DNA of 43,077 nt from assembly GCA_944393575.1 (NCBI GenBank), contig CALYAP010000026.1:1-43077 (forward strand), given 5' to 3'. The notes below the pieces were generated by a model. That model made no database searches, was not told where the DNA came from, and saw only the letters and a list, made by a program, of their open reading frames with translations. This stretch comes from an uncultured Clostridia bacterium. GTDB lineage: Bacteria; Bacillota; Dehalobacteriia; UBA4068. Of this stretch, positions 32,085-40,869 are shown one piece after another. Every line of letters starts with the position of its first letter. The first letter of the stretch is position 1. Position numbers and translations under genes: made by a program.

Positions 32085-33329
32085 TCAGCAGCTGGAACTA
32101 TGTAAATATTTTTCCTGTTCTGCTGTTAAGGTATCTATTTGTACTCGTAAAGATGCTAATTTTAAACGGGCTATCTCATCATCTATTGTCTTTGGGACTG
32201 GGTAAAGCTTATTAGCAAGCTGCGACTGATATTCTACCAAATAAGCCAAGCTTTTAGCTTGAATAGCAAAACTCATATCCATAATTTCAGCTGGATGACC
32301 CATTCCGGCAGCCAGGTTCACCAAGCGGCCCTCAGCTAAAAGATTGATCATTCTCCCGTCCGTCATCCGATAGCCAGTAATACTTGGCTTCCGCTCTACT
32401 ATTTCACAGGCCAAGTTCTTGAGGTCATGCTTATTCACCTCACAGTCAAAATGGCCAGCATTGGATAGAATAGCACCATCCTTCATTCGCTGCATATGCT
32501 CTGCAGTAATCACATCTTTACAACCAGTTACCGTGATAAAAAGGTCTCCTTCCTCTGCGGCTTGCAGCATCGGCATAACTTCAAACCCGTCCATAACAGC
32601 TTCGATAGCCTTAACAGGATCCACTTCAGTAATAATGACTCTGGCACCCATACCCTTAGCGCGCATAGCCACACCTTTGCCACACCAGCCATAACCTGCT
32701 ACTACCACAGTACGAGAGGCAATACTTAAATTCGTCACCGCCATAATAGCGGTAAGCGCTGATTGTCCAGTACCATAGCGGTTATCAAACAAATGCTTGC
32801 AATCAGCATCATTAACGGCAATCATCGGAAAATTGAGTGTACCTTCAGCCTCCCTGGCCTTTAGACGAATAATCCCGGTAGTCGTTTCCTCACAACCGCC
32901 GATCAGTTGGTCGCAGCAACCGGCACATTCGCCGCTCAAAAGGCTGACAAAATCGCCTCCATCATCCAATATCAGATGAGGATGGCAGCTTAAGGTATCC
33001 TTTAAGTGGCGCTGATAGCAAGACTCATCGGCTCCATGAATAGCATTAACTTCAAATCCACGCTCAACTAAAGCAGCCGCAATATCATCCTGGGTAGAAA
33101 GCGGATTGGAGCCGGTAACAAAAACCTCTGCCCCACCAGCTGCAAGAGTAATCGCCAAATAAGCTGTCTTAGCCTCTAAATGAATGCTCATCGCAATCCG
33201 GCGGCCGGCAAAAGGACGACTATGAATAAAATCCTCTTTGATTTTATTTAGCAAGGGCATATAAGATGCGACCCACTGAATTTTATCTTCGCCATTAGAC
33301 GCTAATTTTTGGTCTCTAATATCGCTCAT
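32085..33329 (-). CDS. ahcY: S-adenosylhomocysteine hydrolase (or S-inosylhomocysteine hydrolase)
   Basis: A 414-residue NAD-dependent enzyme that clears S-adenosylhomocysteine to homocysteine and adenosine. It has IQWVASYMPLL, SIHLEAKTAYLA, GGCEETTTGIIR and the NAD site VVVAGYGWCGKGVAMRAKGMG. The C-terminus is of the shorter type found in anaerobes and archaea. Unusual features are ECAGCCDQLIGGC just before the EETTTG motif, HFDCEV where HFDVEI is usual, and a terminal SSSC. Some short homologues prefer S-inosylhomocysteine, so the substrate is uncertain. It sits inside the selenium island but has its own terminators on both sides, so co-regulation is not shown. Confidence 0.93.
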   Translation of the reverse strand: MSDIRDQKLASNGEDKIQWVASYMPLLNKIKEDFIHSRPFAGRRIAMSIHLEAKTAYLAITLAAGGAEVFVTGSNPLSTQDDIAAALVERGFEVNAIHGADESCYQRHLKDTLSCHPHLILDDGGDFVSLLSGECAGCCDQLIGGCEETTTGIIRLKAREAEGTLNFPMIAVNDADCKHLFDNRYGTGQSALTAIMAVTNLSIASRTVVVAGYGWCGKGVAMRAKGMGARVIITEVDPVKAIEAVMDGFEVMPMLQAAEEGDLFITVTGCKDVITAEHMQRMKDGAILSNAGHFDCEVNKHDLKNLACEIVERKPSITGYRMTDGRMINLLAEGRLVNLAAGMGHPAEIMDMSFAIQAKSLAYLVEYQSQLANKLYPVPKTIDDEIARLKLASLRVQIDTLTAEQEKYLHSSSC

Positions 33330-33431
33330 TTTTTACCTTTCTATATTCTTAACTATTGACTCGTTCTCTTCTGTGTTAAATTCAGCTTCGATCCCCTTTT
33401 TTCCTCCATTAATATCAGATCTAAAAATAAT

Positions 33432-33461
33432 AAAACGAGTGGAAATAACTCCACTCGTTTT
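33432..33461 (-). terminator. Terminator of the yedE-yedF-DUF3343 operon
   Basis: Perfect 12-bp stem AAAACGAGTGGA/TCCACTCGTTTT with a 6-nt loop, 36 bp past the DUF3343 stop on the minus strand, with T-rich sequence after it. Confidence 0.88.
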
Positions 33462-33497
33462 ATTATTAACTACAACTACTACTATTGCTACTACTAA

Positions 33498-33743
33498 TTA
33501 ACGGTTATCAGCGATATTAAGATATTCTCCATCTACTACTTGAACCAGCCTTTCTAGCGGTTTGATAGGAATTGACGCCAGCTGCTCATCTTCACAACTA
33601 AAACTAGCGCATGTGCCGCAGGAAGAACTGAGTTCTCTAGGGACTGGCATCAATTTAGTAGGGATACTCATCCTTCTTTCAAGAATACGCTGAAAAACCA
33701 TAGCATCATAAACAGTATAAAAAGTAGCAATATAATCCTTCAT
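33498..33743 (-). CDS. DUF3343 protein, selenium-linked
   Basis: An 81-residue protein beginning MKDYIATFYTVYDAMVFQRI and containing PTKLMPVPRELSSSCG, the DUF3343 pattern. A cysteine cluster CGTCASFSCED follows. DUF3343 proteins commonly sit beside YedE/YedF and SelD in selenium-using bacteria; the C-terminal part of long YedF-like proteins can resemble it. It may handle selenium or sulfur as persulfide or selenosulfide (inference). It begins 16 bp after the TusA-like gene, in the same operon. The longer frame upstream of 33743 overlaps that gene and is rejected. Confidence 0.85.
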   Translation of the reverse strand: MKDYIATFYTVYDAMVFQRILERRMSIPTKLMPVPRELSSSCGTCASFSCEDEQLASIPIKPLERLVQVVDGEYLNIADNR

Positions 33744-33759
33744 TTTTATCACCAGCTGC

Positions 33760-33966
33760 CTATTTACTAATGTCGATAATCGTATCATTATTTTGTTCGC
33801 TAATGGCAACATTAAATCCTGCTTTTTGTGCATAGCGAGTAACATTAGCTTTAGCAGCCGGAGCATCGACCAAAACGCGGCAACCTTCAGGATGAGCATC
33901 TAGAGCTTGTTTAGTAAGTAATACTGGTTGTGGACAACTAAGTCCTCTAGCATCTACCGTAATCAT
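33760..33966 (-). CDS. TusA-like YedF-type selenium/sulfur carrier protein
   Basis: A 68-residue TusA/SirA-fold protein. The CPxP motif reads LSCPQPVLLTK with Cys11 as the carrier cysteine. AGGAGG lies 6 nt before ATG 33966. Selenium-associated YedF is usually about 200 residues with a second domain; here only the TusA-like domain is present and a separate DUF3343 gene follows, so the function appears split over two genes. It begins 10 bp after the membrane transporter gene, suggesting that imported selenium or sulfur is handed to Cys11 (inference). Confidence 0.9.
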   Translation of the reverse strand: MITVDARGLSCPQPVLLTKQALDAHPEGCRVLVDAPAAKANVTRYAQKAGFNVAISEQNNDTIIDISK

Positions 33967-33976
33967 ATTATTCCTC

Positions 33977-35116
33977 CTATTTAGCAACTTGCATATCAGT
34001 AGGTTCTGGTTTCTCTTCTACTGTTTCTGCAACCACCGGTTCTGGTGCTTTTTTAGTATTGATAACAGCAATAATCACCAAAACTACGATAATAGCTATT
34101 GTCGCTATTTTACCCGCTAAAGTAGGGCCGCCGCTGACCACACCATCTGTAACGGTAGTAGCAGATGAAGCCAGGCCAAAATTGTGTGCAAAGGCGGCGC
34201 CAACAAAATAACCAAAAACAGTGATCACGGAATCCGAATTGCCTTCGCCAGAAAGCACCAGCTGACGCAATGGGCAACCACCCAGCATGACCGAGCCAAG
34301 ACCTACAGCAGCCATGGAGAGGAAGTTCCATACGCCATCAGTATGAGCGATCGGCTGATCCATAAAGCTGACATGGAAGAAACCAAAGCAGACATTAGCA
34401 ATAGCTGCGGCGATCAAAATTCCGACAAAACCGAGCAATAAAGTCCAATCCTTGAAAAGGATCAGATCGCGGATGCCGCCAACCATGCAAAGGCGGCTTC
34501 TCTGTGCCAATACACCGACAATCAAGCCAGCGATCAAAGAGATAATGATTGGTGCATGCATAGAACCAGGGCCAGATTCAGAGAAGAAGATAAAGGCCGG
34601 TGCAGTAATCAAGAGAACTAATAAACCAATCTGAATAACAGGCAAACTAATACCATCAGTTAATGGCATTTTATGAGTGCGTTTAAGACTGTAACCTTTT
34701 TTGAGGAAAAAGACACCGCCAGCAATACCGGCAGCAAAACCAACCAGACCGACAATAGCGTTCAAATCGCCGCCAGCAATACGCAGAACCATACGCAAAG
34801 GACAACCAAGGAAAACAAGTGCAGCTACCATAACCATGAAGCCAAGGACAAAACGGGTTGCCGGAGAGCTGCCGCCTCTGGGCATAAACTCTTTAGCGAT
34901 CAAAGCTGCAATCAGTGATCCTAAAACCAACCCAATGATCTCTGGACGGATATACTGGACAGCAGCAGCTTGATGCACACCTAGAGCACCTGCGGTATCA
35001 CGGATAAAACAGGCTATGCAATAGCCCATATTACCGGGATTTCCAAAAAATACTAATAATACAGAAATAAGTCCGATAGCTAAACCACCTATCAAAATCC
35101 ACTTTTTTCCGTGCAC
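33977..35116 (-). CDS. yedE: YedE-type selenium-metabolism membrane protein
   Basis: A 379-residue membrane protein with about ten hydrophobic segments. It has the duplicated GCPLR motif (LGCPLRMVLR and GGCPLRQLVL) and paired cysteines such as GYCIACFIRD and RSRLCMVGG, the pattern of the YeeE/YedE family. The selenium-linked branch is proposed to import a selenium compound; related YeeE imports thiosulfate. The start is GTG 35116, served by GGAGGTG 8 nt upstream. The C-terminal tail is acidic and Pro/Glu-rich, in the cytoplasm by prediction. It leads a three-gene operon divergent from the desulfurase gene. Confidence 0.93.
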   Translation of the reverse strand: MHGKKWILIGGLAIGLISVLLVFFGNPGNMGYCIACFIRDTAGALGVHQAAAVQYIRPEIIGLVLGSLIAALIAKEFMPRGGSSPATRFVLGFMVMVAALVFLGCPLRMVLRIAGGDLNAIVGLVGFAAGIAGGVFFLKKGYSLKRTHKMPLTDGISLPVIQIGLLVLLITAPAFIFFSESGPGSMHAPIIISLIAGLIVGVLAQRSRLCMVGGIRDLILFKDWTLLLGFVGILIAAAIANVCFGFFHVSFMDQPIAHTDGVWNFLSMAAVGLGSVMLGGCPLRQLVLSGEGNSDSVITVFGYFVGAAFAHNFGLASSATTVTDGVVSGGPTLAGKIATIAIIVVLVIIAVINTKKAPEPVVAETVEEKPEPTDMQVAK

Positions 35117-35156
35117 AATATGACACCTCCATATAATATTATTACTATCTCTATTC

Positions 35157-35178
35157 AGTATAACGACAAAATTCGTTA
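35157..35178 (-). promoter_or_regulatory. yedE -10 box overlapped by a dyad
   Basis: On the minus strand TATACT (35162-35157) is the likely -10 box. Directly overlapping and upstream of it is TAACGA-N6-TCGTTA (35161-35178), a perfect 6-bp inverted repeat suited to a repressor. No clear -35 box was found. Confidence 0.45.
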
Positions 35179-35257
35179 AAGGGAAATAGATAATATATCT
35201 GAATAAATTTTTTTTATAGATAAAACAGATAAATGTATTTTTTTAACCTCTAATGTG

Positions 35258-35271
35258 GTAATATATATTAC
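35258..35271. promoter_or_regulatory. 14-bp palindrome abutting the desulfurase start codon
   Basis: GTAATATATATTAC is a perfect palindrome ending one base before ATG 35272, where a ribosome site is expected. It could be an operator or an RNA hairpin that limits translation; the gene has no good Shine-Dalgarno. Confidence 0.4.
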
Positions 35272-36429
35272 ATGGATAAGAAAACACTTTATTTAGATAA
35301 CGCTGCTACCACCTATCCTAAACCACCCCAGGTAGCAAGGGCTGTAGCAGAATATATTGCAAACATTGGCGTCAATGTCAATCGTGGAGGATATGCCAAG
35401 GCCTACGATGCGGCAGAATCCATTTTGACACTGCGGGAACGTTTATGCTCTTTTTTCCAAGGGCCTGATCCCCGTAATGTTATTTTTACCGCCAATGTCA
35501 CATCATCTCTCAATTTCCTGCTCAAAGGGTGGCTTAAGCCAGGTGACCATATTATCGTCACCTCATTAGAGCATAATGCCGTAATGAGGCCTTTAGTCCA
35601 ACTCCAAGAACAGGGAGTGAGCTTCGATTGCATTCCTCCAGATCAAAACGGTTTGCCAGACATGTCTGCAGTCAAAGGGCTGATCAAAGAAAATACTCGG
35701 GCCATTGCTTCGCTGCATGCATCTAATGTTAGCGGCGGCATAGTCGATATTGCTGCCCTAGGGCAAATTTGTCAGGAAAATAATTTAAAACTAATCGTCG
35801 ATAGTGCTCAGAGCGCCGGTATCCTACCGATTCAGATGAAGGATATGCATATTGACGCTTTGGCCTTTACTGGTCACAAAGGTCTTATGGGGCCGCAAGG
35901 TATTGGCGGTTTTATCATCACTGATGAAATGGCAGCTGAAACTACGCCATTAATTGCCGGGGGGACTGGAAGCTTTTCTCATTTGGAAACTATGCCAAAT
36001 TTATTGCCAGACCGTTTCGAGGCTGGAACAATGAACTTACCCGGCATGGCAGGATTAGCTGCTGCTATGGACTTTTTAGAAGAACAAGGAATCGAAAAAA
36101 TTCATGCTCATGAACAGAAATTAACCCGTGTTTTTATTGATGGGCTTAAGGACCACGAGCAAATCGATATCATTGGTAAAGACTATCCGCAAAGAGTTGC
36201 TGTAATATCACTTAATTTTCTTGGCTGCGATAATGCTAAGATCGCCTGGATGTTAGAAAATGAATACGGCATCATGGTACGTTGCGGACTGCACTGTGCA
36301 CCACGGGCTCATAAAAGTGTAGGGACCTATCCAGAAGGAACCGTGCGTTTCGCCCCAGGTATCTTTACTACAGAAGATGATATGCAATATGCAGTAGAAG
36401 CCATTTTGAAAGTATTGGCAGAACAATAA
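35272..36429 (+). CDS. Cysteine desulfurase / selenocysteine lyase family protein
   Basis: A 385-residue PLP enzyme of aminotransferase class V. It starts [19 protein letters not shown]. The PLP lysine is Lys203 in [12 protein letters not shown]. The catalytic cysteine is Cys342 in [11 protein letters not shown], with Cys338 nearby. This is the SufS/CsdA-like branch often found with selenium genes, where it may release selenium or sulfur from (seleno)cysteine to feed SelD or the YedF carrier (inference). It is divergent from yedE across a 155-bp region with two dyads. The ribosome site is weak. Confidence 0.93.
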   Translation: MDKKTLYLDNAATTYPKPPQVARAVAEYIANIGVNVNRGGYAKAYDAAESILTLRERLCSFFQGPDPRNVIFTANVTSSLNFLLKGWLKPGDHIIVTSLEHNAVMRPLVQLQEQGVSFDCIPPDQNGLPDMSAVKGLIKENTRAIASLHASNVSGGIVDIAALGQICQENNLKLIVDSAQSAGILPIQMKDMHIDALAFTGHKGLMGPQGIGGFIITDEMAAETTPLIAGGTGSFSHLETMPNLLPDRFEAGTMNLPGMAGLAAAMDFLEEQGIEKIHAHEQKLTRVFIDGLKDHEQIDIIGKDYPQRVAVISLNFLGCDNAKIAWMLENEYGIMVRCGLHCAPRAHKSVGTYPEGTVRFAPGIFTTEDDMQYAVEAILKVLAEQ

Positions 36430-36455
36430 AGAATCATAATAATTGTATTATAAAT

Positions 36456-36488
36456 AAAAAGGGTCTGGCATCAAGCCAGACCCTTTTT
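36456..36488. terminator. Bidirectional terminator after the desulfurase gene
   Basis: Stem AAAAAGGGTCTGGC/GCCAGACCCTTTTT with a 5-nt loop, A/T tracts on both sides, placed between two converging genes. Confidence 0.95.
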
Positions 36489-36504
36489 GTACTGGAATAA
36501 TCGT

Positions 36505-37011
36505 TTACTCAATCTTAACATACCCATTGATATCCTTTAGCGCCCCGGGTAAAAGCTCACAACATAAAACAAAACGATCCGGAATATCACTCTTATTTTT
36601 AATACCAAACTGCCCTGTTGGGCGAAAGCCAAACCGTTGATAATATTCTGGATCACCAACCAAAAAGGCAGAAGTATAGCCAAGATCCTTGGCAATACTA
36701 AAACCGGTCTTCATCAATTGCGACCCATAGCCTTTATTGCGTTCTGCTAGTTTGACACATAATGGCGCCACCAATAAAGATGGCAAATTCCCTTTGCTAA
36801 CAGGAACAATTAACTTGGTAAACATGATATGTCCGATCAGCTCACCTTCTACTTCCATCACTAATTCTAATTGAGGAATATATCCCGATGAAGCACGTAA
36901 TTTATTGACAAAATCTTGTTCCTTACCATCTTTGACTCGTGCGGTAGCAAAAGCGGTCCTGACTAAATGATAAATATTATCATAATCTTCTCTTGTTGCT
37001 GGTCTTATCAA
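36505..37011 (-). CDS. GNAT-family N-acetyltransferase (YhbS-like)
   Basis: A 168-residue acetyltransferase using acetyl-CoA. It starts MIRPATREDYDNIYHLVRTAF. The acetyl-CoA loop lies in APLCVKLAERNKGYGSQLM, and the LGYTSAFLVGDPEYYQRFGF motif is characteristic of the YhbS group. Substrate unknown. It begins 5 bp after the phosphopantetheinyl transferase gene and ends the minus-strand operon at the terminator. Confidence 0.9.
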   Translation of the reverse strand: MIRPATREDYDNIYHLVRTAFATARVKDGKEQDFVNKLRASSGYIPQLELVMEVEGELIGHIMFTKLIVPVSKGNLPSLLVAPLCVKLAERNKGYGSQLMKTGFSIAKDLGYTSAFLVGDPEYYQRFGFRPTGQFGIKNKSDIPDRFVLCCELLPGALKDINGYVKIE

Positions 37012-37016
37012 AACTA

Positions 37017-37577
37017 TTACACCCTTTCTAAAAAATCCTCTTTAAATATAATTTCATCAATAGTTTCTGCACAAAGGGCCAATGTATAACCATCCCTAAA
37101 GGGTATGATTTGTAGCTTTGTTCTCCCGATCTTTGGTACTATTCCCTGTTTATTGACCAGTGAAAAGGACTTAAAAACAGATATGCCAGCTCCCGTATAC
37201 TTAGCATAACTTTCCTTAGCTGCCCATAAAGAAAAAAAAGGCTTGAAGTCCTGTGATTTCAGCCAGCGATATTCATCCGGATGAAAAAATCTACGGGACA
37301 AAGCCTCTCTGCGGCAATCAACATGCTGTTGCAAATCAATACCTAATTCAGCAACACTACAAGCAGCTAACCAATATTTCCCGCTATGCGATATAGATAA
37401 TTTGATTTTAGGGTTCGTCAGATACGGTTTTCCAGATGGAGTTTTTAATAGCCGGGTAGTTGATGGTAAAAGAATCTGGTGATTCTTGGCATAATCAAAG
37501 GCCACCGCTAAGGCTGCCGAGCCGGAAGATATGACTTGTTCTTTGCTACTAAAATAAATAGTGATATCTTTTGACAT
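37017..37577 (-). CDS. 4'-phosphopantetheinyl transferase (Sfp type)
   Basis: A 186-residue enzyme that transfers phosphopantetheine from CoA to carrier proteins. Signature motifs are KLSISHSG, the Mg-binding ELGIDLQ and WAAKESYAKYTG. ATG 37577 is preferred (AAAGTGGTG before it); a GTG at 37604 directly abuts the ferredoxin stop and lacks a ribosome site. Sfp-type enzymes usually modify NRPS/PKS carriers but can serve fatty-acid ACP; no carrier protein is in the window. It lies between a ferredoxin and a GNAT gene. Confidence 0.92.
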   Translation of the reverse strand: MSKDITIYFSSKEQVISSGSAALAVAFDYAKNHQILLPSTTRLLKTPSGKPYLTNPKIKLSISHSGKYWLAACSVAELGIDLQQHVDCRREALSRRFFHPDEYRWLKSQDFKPFFSLWAAKESYAKYTGAGISVFKSFSLVNKQGIVPKIGRTKLQIIPFRDGYTLALCAETIDEIIFKEDFLERV

Positions 37578-37604
37578 CTGAATCACCACTTTAATACTTA
37601 GCAC

Positions 37605-37865
37605 TTATTTTTCTGGCAAATAGATTGTCACTTCACCTAAAGCATGGGCAAAACAAGCCAAGCGAACTCCAGAAGCGATATCTTCTTGAGATAGCAATGC
37701 GCCTTCTTCCTCGCTAATCTCATCGAAGGGGCCACTTACTTTAACTTTACATTTACCACAATGAAAAATGCCACCACATGGACGTTCAAAATCAATACCT
37801 GCTCTAGCCAACAAATAAGCTAAAAGCTCATTGTCATTTCTAGCTTGTAATTTGATCTCCTGCAT
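37605..37865 (-). CDS. Plant-type [2Fe-2S] ferredoxin
   Basis: An 86-residue ferredoxin with cluster ligands PCGGIFHCGKCKVKV and the fourth cysteine in RLACFA. ATG 37865 is chosen for the GAGGT 6-7 nt upstream. The motif C-x5-C-x2-C matches the ferredoxin-like N-terminal domain of corrinoid reductive activators and similar proteins, but here it stands alone. It follows the ClC gene by 45 bp in one operon; the electron partner is unknown. Confidence 0.88.
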   Translation of the reverse strand: MQEIKLQARNDNELLAYLLARAGIDFERPCGGIFHCGKCKVKVSGPFDEISEEEGALLSQEDIASGVRLACFAHALGEVTIYLPEK

Positions 37866-37910
37866 ATTTTCTACCTCATTACTATTTTGCACAATCCTAG
37901 TAATATAAAA

Positions 37911-39485
37911 TTATTTCGTAGTCAATTCGATCAGCTTCTCATAAATGGCAGTGTTATCTTCATCATAACGGTCAGTGATAAACACCAAATAATCTTCTGC
38001 TATAATCTGTGTATCCCCTTTAGGTATAATTGTCTGATCGCCACGCCTAATGGAGATAAGTAAGCAATTAGGGGGCAACAGCAATTCTTTAACTTGTTTG
38101 CCATCTGCCGGTGAGCCAAAATGCACAATCAGCTCAACGGTTATCTTTTCCGCATTATCAGTAGCTACTACCGGACTTTTGGCATTTTCCCGTTCATAAG
38201 TGATACGGGCTTTTTTATAAACAGCAGTACCGCCCAAAAGATCGGTAACCACATAAGATATCAAACATACTACTGATAAGGATAGCAATAAGGGGAAAGA
38301 CCCCGTCATCTCCATCAACAGCACGATGGCTGTGATTGGCGCCCCAACGATGGAGGTAAAAAAGCCGGCCATTGCTAAAATAATAAAATGGTAATAAAAC
38401 TCTGGAGCAAACCCCCAATAATTAATAGCGATAGTACCGAATATGGAACCAATAATCGCGCCAACAGCTAACAGTGGAAACAAATCGCCCCCCGGAGTAT
38501 TGGAGCCTAAGCATATCATTACAAAGATAAATTTCACTGCCAGCAATACCCAAAGATAGCCTAAATCATTAGGCTGCTCAATGATATTAAAGACAGCATG
38601 ACCAGCACAAAGCACTTCTGGCATGATCAAGGCTAGTCCGCCAGCGCAGATAAAGGGAATCAATGGTCTTCTACTGGGAGTTAAAAAACGCACCCGATTA
38701 TAGGCTGTGCGCACTTTAAGCAACACATAATTATATACAGATCCTGCGATTCCGATAACCAGGCCAAAGACGATCAAGACCCAAAAATCAGCAAGCGGAA
38801 TTGATGTATCTACAGTAAATTCTAAAACCGGCGCTATGCCAAAGATACTACGGCAAACAAACTGTGCCGCCACAGCAGCTGTCAAAGTAGACAGCAAAAT
38901 CAATGGCGAAAAATATCTAAAAATCTCCTCAATAGCAAACATCACACCGGCCAAAGGGGCATTGAGAGCAGCCCCCATACCAGCTCCGGCACCACTGGCG
39001 ATCAAAACCTTTTTTTCGACCGGGAAATGAGAAAACTTATCGCTGATACCCTGGGCTACGCAAGCCCCTAGCTGAATACAGGGGCCCTCACGTCCGAGCG
39101 ACAATCCACCGGCAGTAGCTAACCCACTACCCAGTACTTTAGCGATCAAGACTCTCCACCAACTATATTGGCTACGGCCAGCAATAAGATTTTTGACTTC
39201 AGCTGAACCGCTACCGCTACACATAGGCTGAGCCTTCATAATTCTGCCAACCAATAAAGCAACAAGGATCAAAATGATAAACATCGGGGCGATCCAAACC
39301 GGGTTATCGCGGACATAATCGTAGATGGAGAAAGCGCTCTTTTCTAGGAATTCAAGCAGCATTCGATATAGGGAAACCACCACCCCAACGATAAGTCCTA
39401 TAATCAGGCTCTTACCTAGAACAGGCAGTTGATATGAATCAATATTTAAGGCTTCTATGCCAGCCTTATTACCTTTCAGCTTCAT
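37911..39485 (-). CDS. ClC-family chloride transporter with C-terminal RCK/TrkA_C domain
   Basis: A 524-residue integral membrane protein with about ten to twelve hydrophobic segments. ClC selectivity motifs are visible: GSGSAEVK (usually GSGIPE), GREGPCIQLGA with the gating glutamate, and GSNTPGGDLFPLLAVGA. A soluble C-terminal domain (about 445-520, TVELIVHFGSPADGKQV and QIIAEDYLVFITDRYD) is TrkA_C-like and may bind a nucleotide or ligand. The gating glutamate suggests Cl-/H+ exchange rather than a passive channel (inference). It leads the minus-strand operon; AAAGGA lies before the ATG. Confidence 0.93.
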   Translation of the reverse strand: MKLKGNKAGIEALNIDSYQLPVLGKSLIIGLIVGVVVSLYRMLLEFLEKSAFSIYDYVRDNPVWIAPMFIILILVALLVGRIMKAQPMCSGSGSAEVKNLIAGRSQYSWWRVLIAKVLGSGLATAGGLSLGREGPCIQLGACVAQGISDKFSHFPVEKKVLIASGAGAGMGAALNAPLAGVMFAIEEIFRYFSPLILLSTLTAAVAAQFVCRSIFGIAPVLEFTVDTSIPLADFWVLIVFGLVIGIAGSVYNYVLLKVRTAYNRVRFLTPSRRPLIPFICAGGLALIMPEVLCAGHAVFNIIEQPNDLGYLWVLLAVKFIFVMICLGSNTPGGDLFPLLAVGAIIGSIFGTIAINYWGFAPEFYYHFIILAMAGFFTSIVGAPITAIVLLMEMTGSFPLLLSLSVVCLISYVVTDLLGGTAVYKKARITYERENAKSPVVATDNAEKITVELIVHFGSPADGKQVKELLLPPNCLLISIRRGDQTIIPKGDTQIIAEDYLVFITDRYDEDNTAIYEKLIELTTK

Positions 39486-39723
39486 TAGTTAAGATAAATT
39501 CCTTTCTGAAATACGCATTCTGAATTATATTCTTGATTTATTGACAATATCCTTGCATAAATAATTTTCTTTGCTGGGAAGGCTACTATCACTGCAATTA
39601 ATTCACGAGGACACAGGATATCGCGCGAGAAAAAGGGAATATTGCATTAAAATAGTTTTTCCGCCTCAGCAATGTCTATGCGGATAGGCTATACAATATC
39701 TTCTCAGTAATAGGGGTATCCTA

Positions 39724-40869
39724 ATGCGTTTTTTGCATTTAGCAGATCTTCATATCGGTAAACGGCTCAGAGAATTCAGCTTACTACAAGACCAAGAGGA
39801 TATCTTGACTAAAATCCTTGATCTTGTGGCAATACATCACCCTGATGCAGTTCTTATCTGTGGAGATATCTATGATAAATCAGACCCGTCAGCTGAAGCG
39901 GTTGAGGTCTTTGACCAATTTTTAACTGGTTTAGCCCAATATGGCCAACCAGTTATGCTGATCAGTGGCAATCATGACTCACCAGAACGCATCAATTATG
40001 GCAGTGGAATCATGGAGAAACAGCAGGTGTATCTGGCTGGACTCTTTGAAGGGCAACTACAAACAATAACGCTTGCTGATGAATACGGGGAAGTGGTTTT
40101 CCATCTTTTGCCTTTTGTCAAACCAGCCCAAGTCAGACGCTATTATCCGGAAGCCAATATCATCAGCTATGAAGATGCACTGCAAGTCATCCTCTCTGCA
40201 ACACCTCTAGATCCGGATAAACGCCATGTTTTGCTAGCTCATCAATTTATCACCGCGCAGGGAGTCAACCCGGAACGTTCAGAATCAGAGCAAATCAGTA
40301 TTGGTACATTAGACAATATTGACGCCTCAGTATTTGCCGGCTTTGATTATGTGGCACTGGGACATATCCATAGACCGCAGTCAATCGGCGGAATGCATAT
40401 CCGCTATGCAGGCTCTCCTCTTAAATATTCTTTTTCTGAAGCCCTGCATCATAAATCTGCCACTCTAGTAGAACTCAAAGAAAAGGCTGATATTAAGATC
40501 GATCTCCTGCCACTGACCCCTCTCCATGATCTGCGTGAGATCAGTGGACCGATCGAGAAACTATTATCGCCAGAAGTCTATCTGGCAGCAGACCGCAATG
40601 ATTATCTACATATCACTTTGACTGATGAGGAAGATCTGGTAGATCCGCTGGTTTCGTTGAGAAATATCTACCCTAATATCGTTACCCTGGACTTCAACAA
40701 TTCACGCTATGCAACAGCGGATAGTGAAGCCAATATCGCTAATATCAATAATAAAAGCCCCTTAGAATTGTTTACTGAATTCTATGCCTATCAGCAAAAT
40801 ATCGAGCTTGGGGATAGTAAAAGAGCTATTGTGCAAAAAATCTTTCAGGAGATGGAGGAGAAACATTAA
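39724..40869 (+). CDS. sbcD: Exonuclease subunit SbcD (Mre11-like nuclease)
   Basis: A 381-residue metal-dependent nuclease that, with SbcC, cleaves DNA hairpins and protein-blocked ends. Phosphoesterase motifs are DLHIGKRL, CGDIYDKSDPS, SGNHDSPERI, LLAHQFI and LGHIHRPQ. The protein is full length. It ends by sharing the TAATG with sbcC, so translation is coupled. The 238-bp gap upstream carries no gene and no clear promoter. Confidence 0.95.
   Translation: MRFLHLADLHIGKRLREFSLLQDQEDILTKILDLVAIHHPDAVLICGDIYDKSDPSAEAVEVFDQFLTGLAQYGQPVMLISGNHDSPERINYGSGIMEKQQVYLAGLFEGQLQTITLADEYGEVVFHLLPFVKPAQVRRYYPEANIISYEDALQVILSATPLDPDKRHVLLAHQFITAQGVNPERSESEQISIGTLDNIDASVFAGFDYVALGHIHRPQSIGGMHIRYAGSPLKYSFSEALHHKSATLVELKEKADIKIDLLPLTPLHDLREISGPIEKLLSPEVYLAADRNDYLHITLTDEEDLVDPLVSLRNIYPNIVTLDFNNSRYATADSEANIANINNKSPLELFTEFYAYQQNIELGDSKRAIVQKIFQEMEEKH

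Noticed and set aside
32085-32087. Selenocysteine at the TGA ending the SAH hydrolase gene
   Set aside because: The TGA follows SSSC, but downstream codons run straight into the terminator hairpin and show no homology, so it is a normal stop.
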